A DNA stretch of 64,000 nucleotides from Pseudoalteromonas aurantia (GTDB taxonomy: Bacteria > Pseudomonadota > Gammaproteobacteria > Enterobacterales > Alteromonadaceae): contig NZ_PNBY01000036.1 of NCBI RefSeq assembly GCF_005886875.1, positions 1 to 64,000 on the forward strand. Reading direction: 5' to 3'. The notes under the pieces were generated by a model. It was not told the origin of the DNA, ran no database searches, and saw only the letters and a program-made list of their open reading frames with translations. Shown in pieces: positions 56,853 to 64,000 of the stretch (position 1 is the stretch's first letter; the number at the start of each line of letters is the position of its first letter). A program made the translations under genes and the position numbers.

Positions 56853-57962
56853 ATGGCTTTAGCGCATATATTAAACCCGAGCTTTTCACCTGCTACGCAA
56901 TATAACCCTTGCTTGTTGCAAGAGGCATATGTGGGAGAGTTGAGCGACCTTCGCCAACAAGCAAGTTGGCTGAGCCACTTAGTCGACACGATGCCTGCGG
57001 GTGTTGTGGTCTTAGATGGTCAAGGAATGATAGCTAAAGCCAATCAAATTGCGATAGACATGCTCGGAGAACCCTTAGAAGGTGAGAAGTGGTTCAATAT
57101 TATCCAGCGGTCTTTTTGTCCACAACAAGATGATGGACATGAAGTTTCACTCAAGGATGGGCGGCTTATTAAGTTGGATATTTCGGCGCTAACGCCTGAA
57201 CCAGGCCAACTTATCTTGATGACGGATCTAACTGAAACAAGACAGCTTCAATCTAGAATGGCACATATGCAACGGCTCAGTGCCTTGGGCAAAATGGTTG
57301 CGTCTTTGGCTCACCAAGTACGGACACCTTTGTCAGCAGCCATGCTCTATGCTGCTAATCTGGGCAGTAATAAAATGCTGGGTTCAGCCAGAGTTCGCTT
57401 TCACGAAAAATTAATGTCACGACTCAAAGATTTAGAGTCTCAAGTCAACGATATGTTGTTATTTGCAAAAAGTGGCGAAGAACAAGTGGTTGAAAGTGTA
57501 TCAATGCAGCAGTTACTTACCGAAGTAAAGGCCGGTTCAGATGCCATGGTTACAATGCACGATAGTGTACTAGAGGTCATTTTACCAGAACCTGATATTG
57601 CTGTGATTGGTAATAAAACAGCTTTAGCGGGAGCAATTCAGAACTTGATCCACAACAGTGTGCAAATCATTGGAGAGCATGCGCATGTTGTTGTATGTGC
57701 TGAACGTGATGTAGAGACTGAACGAGTACGGATCTCGGTATCGGATAATGGCCCGGGCATTGATGAAGCGATGAAAGGGAAGCTGTTTGAACCTTTCTTC
57801 ACGACTAAAACACAAGGTACTGGCCTTGGACTTGCAGTGGTTAACTCGGTTGCTAATTCTCATAAAGGATCTGTAGAGGTGTGTAACCTCACTAGTGGTG
57901 GTGCACAATTTAGTTTGTTGTTGCCAATTTCATTTGCTATGGAACAATTGGAGGCTGTATGA
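56853..57962 (+). CDS. flrB: Flagellar sensor histidine kinase FlrB
   Basis: The 369-residue cytoplasmic kinase has a PAS-like domain (about 35-115: GVVVLDGQGMIAKANQIAI), HisKA with the phospho-His154 in SLAHQVRTPLSAAML, and an HATPase domain (about 225-360: QNLIHNSVQIIG, SDNGPGID, LFEPFFTTKTQGTGLGLAVV). No membrane segment is seen. It phosphorylates FlrC. ATG 56853 is preferred to TTG 56838. Its end overlaps flrC by 4 bases. Confidence 0.93.
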   Translation: MALAHILNPSFSPATQYNPCLLQEAYVGELSDLRQQASWLSHLVDTMPAGVVVLDGQGMIAKANQIAIDMLGEPLEGEKWFNIIQRSFCPQQDDGHEVSLKDGRLIKLDISALTPEPGQLILMTDLTETRQLQSRMAHMQRLSALGKMVASLAHQVRTPLSAAMLYAANLGSNKMLGSARVRFHEKLMSRLKDLESQVNDMLLFAKSGEEQVVESVSMQQLLTEVKAGSDAMVTMHDSVLEVILPEPDIAVIGNKTALAGAIQNLIHNSVQIIGEHAHVVVCAERDVETERVRISVSDNGPGIDEAMKGKLFEPFFTTKTQGTGLGLAVVNSVANSHKGSVEVCNLTSGGAQFSLLLPISFAMEQLEAV

Positions 57963-59356
57963 GTCATTCTATTTTAGTGGTTGAAGATGATGCCGGTTTA
58001 CGCGAGGCGTTACTCGACACATTACAGTTAGCAGGCTTTGAGTGCGTAGAAGCGTCGAGTGCAGAAGAGGCTGTTATGCTCCTAAAAAAGCAAAGCTTTT
58101 CTTTAGTTGTGAGCGATGTTCAAATGGGAGCTATGAGCGGTATAGATTTACTGCGAACCATTAAGCTAAATTACCCCGATTTGCCAGTATTGATGATGAC
58201 AGCGTATGCGACGATAGACGATGCTGTCGAAGCGATGAGGTTAGGCGCTATTGATTATATGGCTAAGCCCTTTGCTCCTGAAGTGCTTTTAAATATGGTA
58301 AGTCGTTATATGCCTGAAAAAGCAAAAGAAACAGACGGACCCATTGTTGCTGATCCACAAAGTATTCAATTATTAGAGTTAGCAGCGAAAGTGGCTAAAT
58401 CTGATGCAAGTGTAATGGTATTAGGGCCAAGTGGTTCAGGTAAAGAAGTACTCGCACGTTATATTCACGATAAGTCAGACCGTGTCGACGCCCCTTTTGT
58501 TGCCATTAACTGTGCTGCAATCCCTGAAAATATGCTTGAAGCAACGCTATTCGGTTATGAGAAAGGGGCATTTACAGGGGCTATCCAAGCTTGTCCGGGT
58601 AAATTTGAGCAGGCACAAAATGGTACTATTTTACTTGATGAAATCACGGAGATGGAACTGGGTTTACAGGCTAAATTATTACGCGTGTTACAAGAGCGTG
58701 AAGTAGAAAGGCTCGGCGGGCGAAAAACCATTGAATTAAATGTAAGAGTACTGGCTACAAGTAACCGAGATTTAAAAGAAGCCGTCGCAAAGGGTACATT
58801 TAGAGAAGATTTATATTATCGCTTAAATGTCTTTCCACTTATGTGGAAGCCTTTGCAGCAGCGTCCGGGTGATATTATTGTTTTGGCCGAACATTTGGTC
58901 GCGCGTCATTGTGCCAAATCTGCTCAGGTCACGCCAGTTTTGAGTACCGAAGCAAAAGCGAAGTTGTTGGCGCATAGCTGGCCTGGTAATGTGCGTGAGT
59001 TAGATAATGTGGTGCAAAGAGCGCTCATATTGTTGCAAGGCAATAAAATATCAGAGCAAGACATATTTATCGAAAATACAGAAACCTTTGATGTTGCAGA
59101 GCCGGTAAACGTGAATAGTACTGAGACGGTGGAACTAGATTTGCAGCTAGAATCAACAGTAGACTCATATGCGCAAAATCAAGGCACTGATTACAAAAGT
59201 GAGCTGCAAGACAAAGAACATCAAATTATTTTAGACACCCTTTCACGTTATCAAGGCAAGCGTAAAGATGTTGCTGAGGTACTGGGGATGAGCCCTCGAA
59301 CACTTCGATATAAACTAGCCAAAATGCGTGATTTAGGGATCGCCTTACCAGCGTAA
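57959..59356 (+). CDS. flrC: Flagellar response regulator FlrC
   Basis: The 465-residue NtrC-type regulator has a receiver domain (1-115, phosphoacceptor Asp53 in VVSDVQMG), a sigma-54 AAA+ domain (about 130-370: [37 protein letters not shown]) and a Fis-type DNA-binding tail (KDVAEVLGMSPRTLRYKLAKM). It activates middle flagellar genes with sigma-54. It forms an operon with flrB and is followed by a terminator. Confidence 0.95.
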   Translation: MSHSILVVEDDAGLREALLDTLQLAGFECVEASSAEEAVMLLKKQSFSLVVSDVQMGAMSGIDLLRTIKLNYPDLPVLMMTAYATIDDAVEAMRLGAIDYMAKPFAPEVLLNMVSRYMPEKAKETDGPIVADPQSIQLLELAAKVAKSDASVMVLGPSGSGKEVLARYIHDKSDRVDAPFVAINCAAIPENMLEATLFGYEKGAFTGAIQACPGKFEQAQNGTILLDEITEMELGLQAKLLRVLQEREVERLGGRKTIELNVRVLATSNRDLKEAVAKGTFREDLYYRLNVFPLMWKPLQQRPGDIIVLAEHLVARHCAKSAQVTPVLSTEAKAKLLAHSWPGNVRELDNVVQRALILLQGNKISEQDIFIENTETFDVAEPVNVNSTETVELDLQLESTVDSYAQNQGTDYKSELQDKEHQIILDTLSRYQGKRKDVAEVLGMSPRTLRYKLAKMRDLGIALPA

Positions 59357-59381
59357 CTACACCTTTACCTTCCTTAGTTAT

Positions 59382-59405
59382 AAGAGCCAGCCCTGTCTGG
59401 CTCTT
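59382..59405 (+). terminator. Terminator after flrC
   Basis: A 9-bp stem AAGAGCCAG / CTGGCTCTT with a 6-base loop, the T side ending in TTT. Confidence 0.75.
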
Positions 59406-59410
59406 TGGCT

Positions 59411-59424
59411 GTCAATAATGTGAC
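59411..59424. promoter_or_regulatory. Possible FleQ/FlrA-binding site upstream of fliE
   Basis: GTCAATAATGTGAC matches the FleQ consensus GTCAATnnATTGAC at 10 of 12 fixed positions. It lies 45-58 bases before the -24 element of fliE. Confidence 0.45.
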
Positions 59425-59466
59425 ACAATAAGATCTTTGTAACTCCATGTATTTAAAGTTTTATTT

Positions 59467-59484
59467 TTGGCATGATTAATGCTT
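59467..59484 (+). promoter_or_regulatory. Sigma-54 promoter for fliEFGHI
   Basis: TTGGCATGATTAATGCTT has GG at 59469-59470 and GC at 59481-59482, 12 bases apart. It lies 35 bases before fliE. Confidence 0.82.
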
Positions 59485-59518
59485 TATCTCTATGTAACAA
59501 ATTTACAGGATCAGCATT

Positions 59519-59851
59519 ATGAACATTCAACCTAACGCTTTATATCAAGAAATGCAGTCACTCGCGGTTGAGGCGACTCGCAATAAACCCGACACCATTG
59601 TACCAACGCAAACTGCTGCAACGTCGTCAGCGCAATTTGGTGATTTATTATCAGATGCAATTAATACTGTAAGTGGCTTGCAAAAAGATGCAAAATCAAA
59701 AGTAACGGCGCTCGAAATGGGTGATCGTAGTGTATCATTATCACAAGTGATGATAGCTTCTCAGAAATCTTCAGTGGCATTTGAAGCAACAGTGCAGGTT
59801 CGCAATAAGCTTGTTGAATCGTATAAAGAAATCATGAGTATGCCAGTTTAA
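59519..59851 (+). CDS. fliE: Hook-basal body protein FliE
   Basis: The 110-residue protein has the FliE pattern FGDLLSDAINTVSGLQKDAK, MGDRSVSLSQVMIASQKSSV, FEATVQVRNKLVESYKEIM. It joins the MS ring to the rod. It is first gene of the fliEFGHI operon. Confidence 0.95.
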   Translation: MNIQPNALYQEMQSLAVEATRNKPDTIVPTQTAATSSAQFGDLLSDAINTVSGLQKDAKSKVTALEMGDRSVSLSQVMIASQKSSVAFEATVQVRNKLVESYKEIMSMPV

Positions 59852-59876
59852 TTATATTGGGTAGTGGAGAGTAACT

Positions 59877-61589
59877 GTGGCAACGAATCAATCAACCGAA
59901 TTGGCTTTATCCGATGGCGCGACTGGCGACAGTGGATCTGAAGACCAACAAGAACAAAAATCAGGCTATTTGAGTGGGTTAAATGGCGTTGATATGTTGC
60001 GTCAGGTTACTCTTGTAATCGCATTGGCTATTTGTTTAGCTATCGCGATTTTCATTATCATTTGGGCTCGCCAACCTGATATGCGTCCGCTGGGTCAGTA
60101 TCCTACTGATGAGCTAGTTCAAACACTTGATTTTCTAGATGCTCAAAAAGTTGAATATGAGCTGGATGGCAACACGATCATGGTTGCTGAAAATGACTAT
60201 CAAAATATTAAACTTAAAATGGCACGAGATGGCTTTACCCAATCACCAAGCTCGGGCACTGATATCTTAATGCAAGATATGGGCTTTGGTGTGAGTCAAC
60301 GTCTTGAAAGAGAGCGCTTAAAGCATAGTCGTGAACAGCAATTAGCGCGCACGATTGAAGAGCTTCAAGATGTTTCTAGGGCTAAAGTATTATTAGCTAT
60401 TCCTAAAGAAAACGTATTCGCAAGACGAGAGAAAAAACCGTCGGCGACCGTGGTGCTGACTTTAAAACGTGGCAGAACTCTCGGAGGTGAAGAAGTCGAT
60501 GCCATTGTTGATATTATTGCTTCAGCGGTACAGGGTTTAGAGCCTGCTCGAGTTACTGTGACTAACCAAAATGGACGTTTATTGAATTCAGGGTCGCAAG
60601 ACTCATTAGCTGCACGTTCACGCAAAGAATATGACATTGAGCGTAAGAGAGAACAAGAATACTTAGAAAAAATTGACAGCATTTTGATCCCAGTCGTTGG
60701 CTTAGGCAAATTTACTGCGCAAGTTGATTTAACCATGGACTTTAGCTCTATTGAAGAGACGCAAAAGCGTTTCAATCCAGATCTGCCGGCAGTACGAAGT
60801 GAAACCACATTTGAAGAAAATAATATTGGGGGGTTAGCTGTTGGGATCCCAGGTGCTTTGACGAACCAACCACCAGTAAATTCGAATATTCCGGAAGTTG
60901 CCGGGCAAGGTAATGCCCGAAACGGTGCAAACCCAAGTCGTACACACAAAGAAGCTACGCGCAATTATGAGTTAGATACCACTATTAGTCATAAGCGCCA
61001 GCAAACCGGTGTAATCCGTAGGATCAGTGTATCAGTAGCTGTAGATTATTTGGCAAAAGCGAATGCAGAAGGTACCGTAATTATGGCGCCGCGCAGCCAA
61101 GAAGAGATTAATAACATCAGACGCTTATTACAAGGTGGTGTTGGCTTTGATATGCAACGTGGTGATGCCTTAGAAGTTGTTACAGTCCCATTTGTACGAG
61201 AAGATATTTTAGAAACTGCAGAACTGCCCTTGTGGGAGCAAGAGTGGTTTATGAAAACGATGCGCTTAGTGATGGGGGCACTGGTCATTATTGTTTTAAT
61301 ATTAGCAGTTGTGAGACCTATGCTGAAACGCCTGATTTACCCAGACGATACACTAGAAGAGTTTGATGAGGATTCGCTGACGTCAGGTGTTGACTTAGGT
61401 GATAGCACACTTGACATGTTAAATAATGATTTTGACGCAGCAGCAGTTGGTTTCTCATCGGACGGTACATTACAATTACCTGACTTACATGGCGACGAAG
61501 ACTTACTTAAAGCAGTACGAGCTTTAGTCGCGAATGAGCCTGAACTCTCCTCACAAGTAGTGAAAGCGTGGTTAACTGAAGATGACTGA
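59877..61589 (+). CDS. fliF: MS-ring protein FliF
   Basis: The 570-residue protein has a transmembrane segment (about 38-62), a YscJ-type ring domain (about 65-240: QYPTDELVQTLDFLDAQKVE, RERLKHSREQQLARTIEEL, KVLLAIPKENVFAR), the RBM3 region, and a second transmembrane segment (about 460-482). The C-terminal FliG-binding tail follows. The start is GTG 59877 with GGAGAG upstream. The last 8 bases overlap fliG. Confidence 0.96.
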   Translation: MATNQSTELALSDGATGDSGSEDQQEQKSGYLSGLNGVDMLRQVTLVIALAICLAIAIFIIIWARQPDMRPLGQYPTDELVQTLDFLDAQKVEYELDGNTIMVAENDYQNIKLKMARDGFTQSPSSGTDILMQDMGFGVSQRLERERLKHSREQQLARTIEELQDVSRAKVLLAIPKENVFARREKKPSATVVLTLKRGRTLGGEEVDAIVDIIASAVQGLEPARVTVTNQNGRLLNSGSQDSLAARSRKEYDIERKREQEYLEKIDSILIPVVGLGKFTAQVDLTMDFSSIEETQKRFNPDLPAVRSETTFEENNIGGLAVGIPGALTNQPPVNSNIPEVAGQGNARNGANPSRTHKEATRNYELDTTISHKRQQTGVIRRISVSVAVDYLAKANAEGTVIMAPRSQEEINNIRRLLQGGVGFDMQRGDALEVVTVPFVREDILETAELPLWEQEWFMKTMRLVMGALVIIVLILAVVRPMLKRLIYPDDTLEEFDEDSLTSGVDLGDSTLDMLNNDFDAAAVGFSSDGTLQLPDLHGDEDLLKAVRALVANEPELSSQVVKAWLTEDD

Positions 61590-62622
61590 TGAAGAACAAA
61601 AACAATTACCTGCAACCTTTGATGTTGAAAAGTTGGATGGTGTCGATAAAGCAGCAATTTTACTATTAAGCCTGACAGAGGAGGATGCTGCTCAAATATT
61701 AAAACACCTTGAGCCAAAGCAAGTACAAAAAGTGGGTATGTCGATGGCGGCTTTGGATGACTTATCACAGTCAAAGATAAGTGCAGTTCATAACCTATTT
61801 ATCGAACAAATACAGAGCTTTAGTACAATTGGATTTCAGTCCGAAGACTTTATTCGTAAAGCATTGACCGCTGCACTAGGTGAAGATAAAGCTGCCAGTT
61901 TAATCGATCAAATCGTGATGGGATCTGGGGCGAAGGGCTTAGATTCACTGAAATGGATGGATTCTAAGCAGGTTGCTAACATCATTCGTAATGAGCATCC
62001 ACAAATCCAAACCATCGTACTGTCTTATTTAGAACCTGAGCAATCAGCTGAAATATTGTCTCAGTTTCCTGAAAAGGTGCGTTTAGACTTAACTATGCGT
62101 ATAGCTAATTTGGAAGAAGTACAACCTGCGGCACTACAAGAGCTTAATGAAATCATGGAGAAACAGTTTGCAGGTCAAGCTGGTGCTCAGGCAGCTAAAA
62201 TGGGAGGGTTGAAGGCCGCTGCTGATATTATGAACTATCTAGATACTAATGTTGAAGGGCAGTTAATGGATTCAATAAGAGAACACGACGAAGAAATGTC
62301 GCAGCAAATTCAAGATTTAATGTTTGTCTTTGAAAATCTACTGGATGTCGAAGATAGAGGGATCCAAGCGATATTACGTGAAGTACAGCAAGACGTATTG
62401 ATGAAAGCGATTAAAGGTACAGATGATGCGCTCAAAGATAAGATTTTAGCTAATATGTCGAAGCGAGCGGCTGAGATGATGGTAGATGATTTAGAAGCAA
62501 TGCCACCTGTGCGAATAAGCGAAGTGGAAGCGGCGCAAAAAGAAGTACTCTCAACGGCCAGAAGATTAGCCGATTCTGGTGAAATCATGCTTGGTGGCGG
62601 CGGCGGTGAGGAGTTCTTGTAA
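61582..62622 (+). CDS. fliG: Flagellar motor switch protein FliG
   Basis: The 346-residue protein has the FliG N-domain (KLDGVDKAAILLLSLTEEDA), a middle domain (NEHPQIQTIVLSYLEPEQSA) and the torque helix region (MFVFENLLDVEDRGIQAILR). It ends in a Gly-rich tail. It couples stator to rotor. Confidence 0.96.
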   Translation: MTDEEQKQLPATFDVEKLDGVDKAAILLLSLTEEDAAQILKHLEPKQVQKVGMSMAALDDLSQSKISAVHNLFIEQIQSFSTIGFQSEDFIRKALTAALGEDKAASLIDQIVMGSGAKGLDSLKWMDSKQVANIIRNEHPQIQTIVLSYLEPEQSAEILSQFPEKVRLDLTMRIANLEEVQPAALQELNEIMEKQFAGQAGAQAAKMGGLKAAADIMNYLDTNVEGQLMDSIREHDEEMSQQIQDLMFVFENLLDVEDRGIQAILREVQQDVLMKAIKGTDDALKDKILANMSKRAAEMMVDDLEAMPPVRISEVEAAQKEVLSTARRLADSGEIMLGGGGGEEFL

Positions 62623-62625
62623 ACG

Positions 62626-63441
62626 ATGAGTGATCCAAAGTTCTACAAAGGACGACCAATCGAAGGCGAAGCATTAGACGAATTATTAAAAAATTGGCCA
62701 ATCCCAGATGTCTCTGATGATCCAAAGAAATACGCAGGTCGGTCAACGGCTTTTGGACAGCCTCTAGAAGACATATTTCAAAAGCCTGATGACAAAAAGA
62801 ATGTAGAGCCAGAAGCACAAGAGCCTGAATTTCCAACACTGACAATGGAAGAGCTTGAGCAAATTCGTCAGGATGCGTATGAAGAAGGGATCAAGCAAGG
62901 CCATGAGCAAGGTTACATTGATGGCTTTGACAAAGGCGTTAGTGAAGGAAAAGAAGCGGGTTATAAAGAAGGCGTAGACATTGGCAAGCAACAAGGGTTA
63001 GATGATGCCAAACCTCTCATTGAAGATAAATTACAGGTGCTATCCCAACTGGTAAATGATTTAAATGCACCATTGAGGCAAGTTGATGAGGCATGTGAAA
63101 AGCAGCTCGTTTACCTCGCCAATTTATTGGCGGAGGCCGTGATTTTCCAAGAGGTGACGACTAAGCCTGAGCTCATCTTATTGGCTTTGAAAAAAGCCAT
63201 GGACGCATTACCCATTGCCGAGCAAACCGTAAAAATTCACTTAAATCCGGAAGATATAGAAATCGTCAAAACAGCGTATGGTGAAGAAGAGCTTGAAAAG
63301 CAGCAATGGCAATTAATGGCGGAACCAACCTTAGATAGAGGGGGCTGTGAAGTTAAAACGACACAGTCATCTATTGATATGACGTTAAAAACACGGATAA
63401 AAGAAATATTGGATAAATTCTTGCATAATAGTGGTATCTAG
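62626..63441 (+). CDS. fliH: Flagellar export ATPase regulator FliH
   Basis: The 271-residue protein has a variable N-terminal part, then a GxxxG-rich helix (EEGIKQGHEQGYIDGFDKGV, SEGKEAGYKEGVDIGKQQGL) typical of FliH, and a C-terminal domain (VYLANLLAEAVIF-like region, VKIHLNPEDIEIV, LDRGGCEVKT). It regulates FliI. It starts 3 bases after fliG. Confidence 0.94.
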   Translation: MSDPKFYKGRPIEGEALDELLKNWPIPDVSDDPKKYAGRSTAFGQPLEDIFQKPDDKKNVEPEAQEPEFPTLTMEELEQIRQDAYEEGIKQGHEQGYIDGFDKGVSEGKEAGYKEGVDIGKQQGLDDAKPLIEDKLQVLSQLVNDLNAPLRQVDEACEKQLVYLANLLAEAVIFQEVTTKPELILLALKKAMDALPIAEQTVKIHLNPEDIEIVKTAYGEEELEKQQWQLMAEPTLDRGGCEVKTTQSSIDMTLKTRIKEILDKFLHNSGI

Positions 63442-63462
63442 TGATGATCATTGAATCCATTT

Positions 63463-64000
63463 ATGAGTCTAAGTAGTCCTTTCGCAGAACGAATAGCACG
63501 TTATAAAAATCACATTCCACAATTCTCAGTACCCGTTGCAGGTAGCTTAACACGGGTTGTTGGGCTCACATTAGAAGCTAAAGGCTTGATAGCCCCGGTA
63601 GGCAGTCAATGTAAAATCGAGACCATTAGAGGGTTTGTTGATGCTGAGGTGATTGGTTTCAATAATGACATGTTATATCTCATGCCCAATGACCATATTT
63701 CGGGTGTATTGCCCGGTGCGCGTGTTATTCCACAATTAAATGAAACAGGCTTACCAGTCGGAATGGGTCTTTTAGGTCGTGTAGTCGATGGCCTTGGGCG
63801 ACCGTTGGATGGCCTAGGTAATATCGATGCACAAGAGACGTTAAAGTTTGCTCAAGAGCCAATTAATCCCCTTGCTAGACGACCGATAAAAGAGCCAATG
63901 GATGTTGGTGTTAGAGCAATCAACTCAATCATTACCGTTGGACAAGGCCAGAGAATGGGGCTATTTGCTGGTAGTGGTGTGGGGAAATCTGTTTTATTAG
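63463..64000 (+). CDS. fliI: Flagellar export ATPase FliI, 3' end outside window
   Basis: The frame from ATG 63463 is open to the last base (179 codons). The protein starts MSLSSPFAERIARYKNHIP and contains LGRVVDGLGRPLDGLG and the Walker A stretch FAGSGVGKSVLL at the window end. It powers export with FliH. An in-frame TTG at 63451 is another start. Confidence 0.94.
   Translation, partial: MSLSSPFAERIARYKNHIPQFSVPVAGSLTRVVGLTLEAKGLIAPVGSQCKIETIRGFVDAEVIGFNNDMLYLMPNDHISGVLPGARVIPQLNETGLPVGMGLLGRVVDGLGRPLDGLGNIDAQETLKFAQEPINPLARRPIKEPMDVGVRAINSIITVGQGQRMGLFAGSGVGKSVLL

Noticed and set aside
60365-60964. 199-codon open frame on the minus strand inside fliF
   Set aside because: It lies wholly antisense to the conserved fliF, has no recognisable domain and has no ribosome site; a shadow of the real gene.

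Overview
The window looks like a chromosomal segment of a polar-flagellated marine gammaproteobacterium of the Alteromonadales, most probably Pseudoalteromonas. This is inferred from gene content and AT-rich base use; no database search was run. The FlrA/FlrB/FlrC regulators, the FlgT and FlgP outer-membrane ring proteins, the gene order flgN-flgM-flgA-cheV-cheR-flgB...L and the tandem flagellins are typical of Vibrio, Shewanella and Pseudoalteromonas.

Region 1 (1-4981) is the end of a chaperone-usher type surface-fibre operon: a truncated DUF4402 subunit, a PapD-like chaperone, an usher carrying a C-terminal SPOR-like domain, and a SPOR lipoprotein. Region 2 (4982-6972) holds three tandem FlgO-family lipoproteins behind a candidate sigma-54 promoter. 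Region 3 (6973-10628) holds a Fur-box-preceded TonB-dependent receptor with a CxxC plug motif, a periplasmic thioredoxin-like protein, tRNA-Arg(CCT) and a peroxiredoxin-glutaredoxin hybrid.

Region 4 (10705-33528) is the main flagellar block. flgT and flgP diverge from back-to-back sigma-54 promoters. They are followed by flgN, flgM (own sigma-28 promoter), flgA, cheV, cheR, flgBCDE, flgFGHI, flgJKL, three flagellins, flaG, fliD, fliS and a fliT-like gene. Flagellins 1 and 3 have sigma-28 promoters, flagellin 2 a sigma-54 promoter. Flagellins 1 and 3 share a 305-bp tract with only 3 mismatches although their flanks have diverged, which points to recent gene conversion.

Region 5 (33525-53238) is a flagellin-glycosylation island. 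A Maf-type glycosyltransferase is translationally coupled to the fliT-like gene. The pseudaminic acid enzymes are present (PseB, PseC, PseG, PseI, a PseF-like cytidylyltransferase and a GNAT that could be PseH). Beside them lie decoration enzymes without an obvious place in the standard pathway: two paralogous FAD oxidoreductases (one fused to a methyltransferase), two more methyltransferases, a class III and a DegT-like aminotransferase, a DUF4910 aminopeptidase-like protein, a FemAB-like transferase, WbqC, an aldo/keto reductase and a GT-B-like protein. pseB-pseC-AKR run on the minus strand behind a sigma-54 promoter, which ties sugar synthesis to the flagellar cascade.

Region 6 (53478-64000) holds a divergent fourth flagellin, flrA, a tag glycosylase gene, flrBC (sigma-54), and fliEFGH plus the start of fliI (sigma-54). 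The inferred hierarchy is: FlrA with sigma-54 turns on flrBC, fliE, flgT, flgP and possibly pseBC; FlrC with sigma-54 turns on flgB, flgF, flgJ and flagellin 2; sigma-28 turns on flgM and flagellins 1 and 3.
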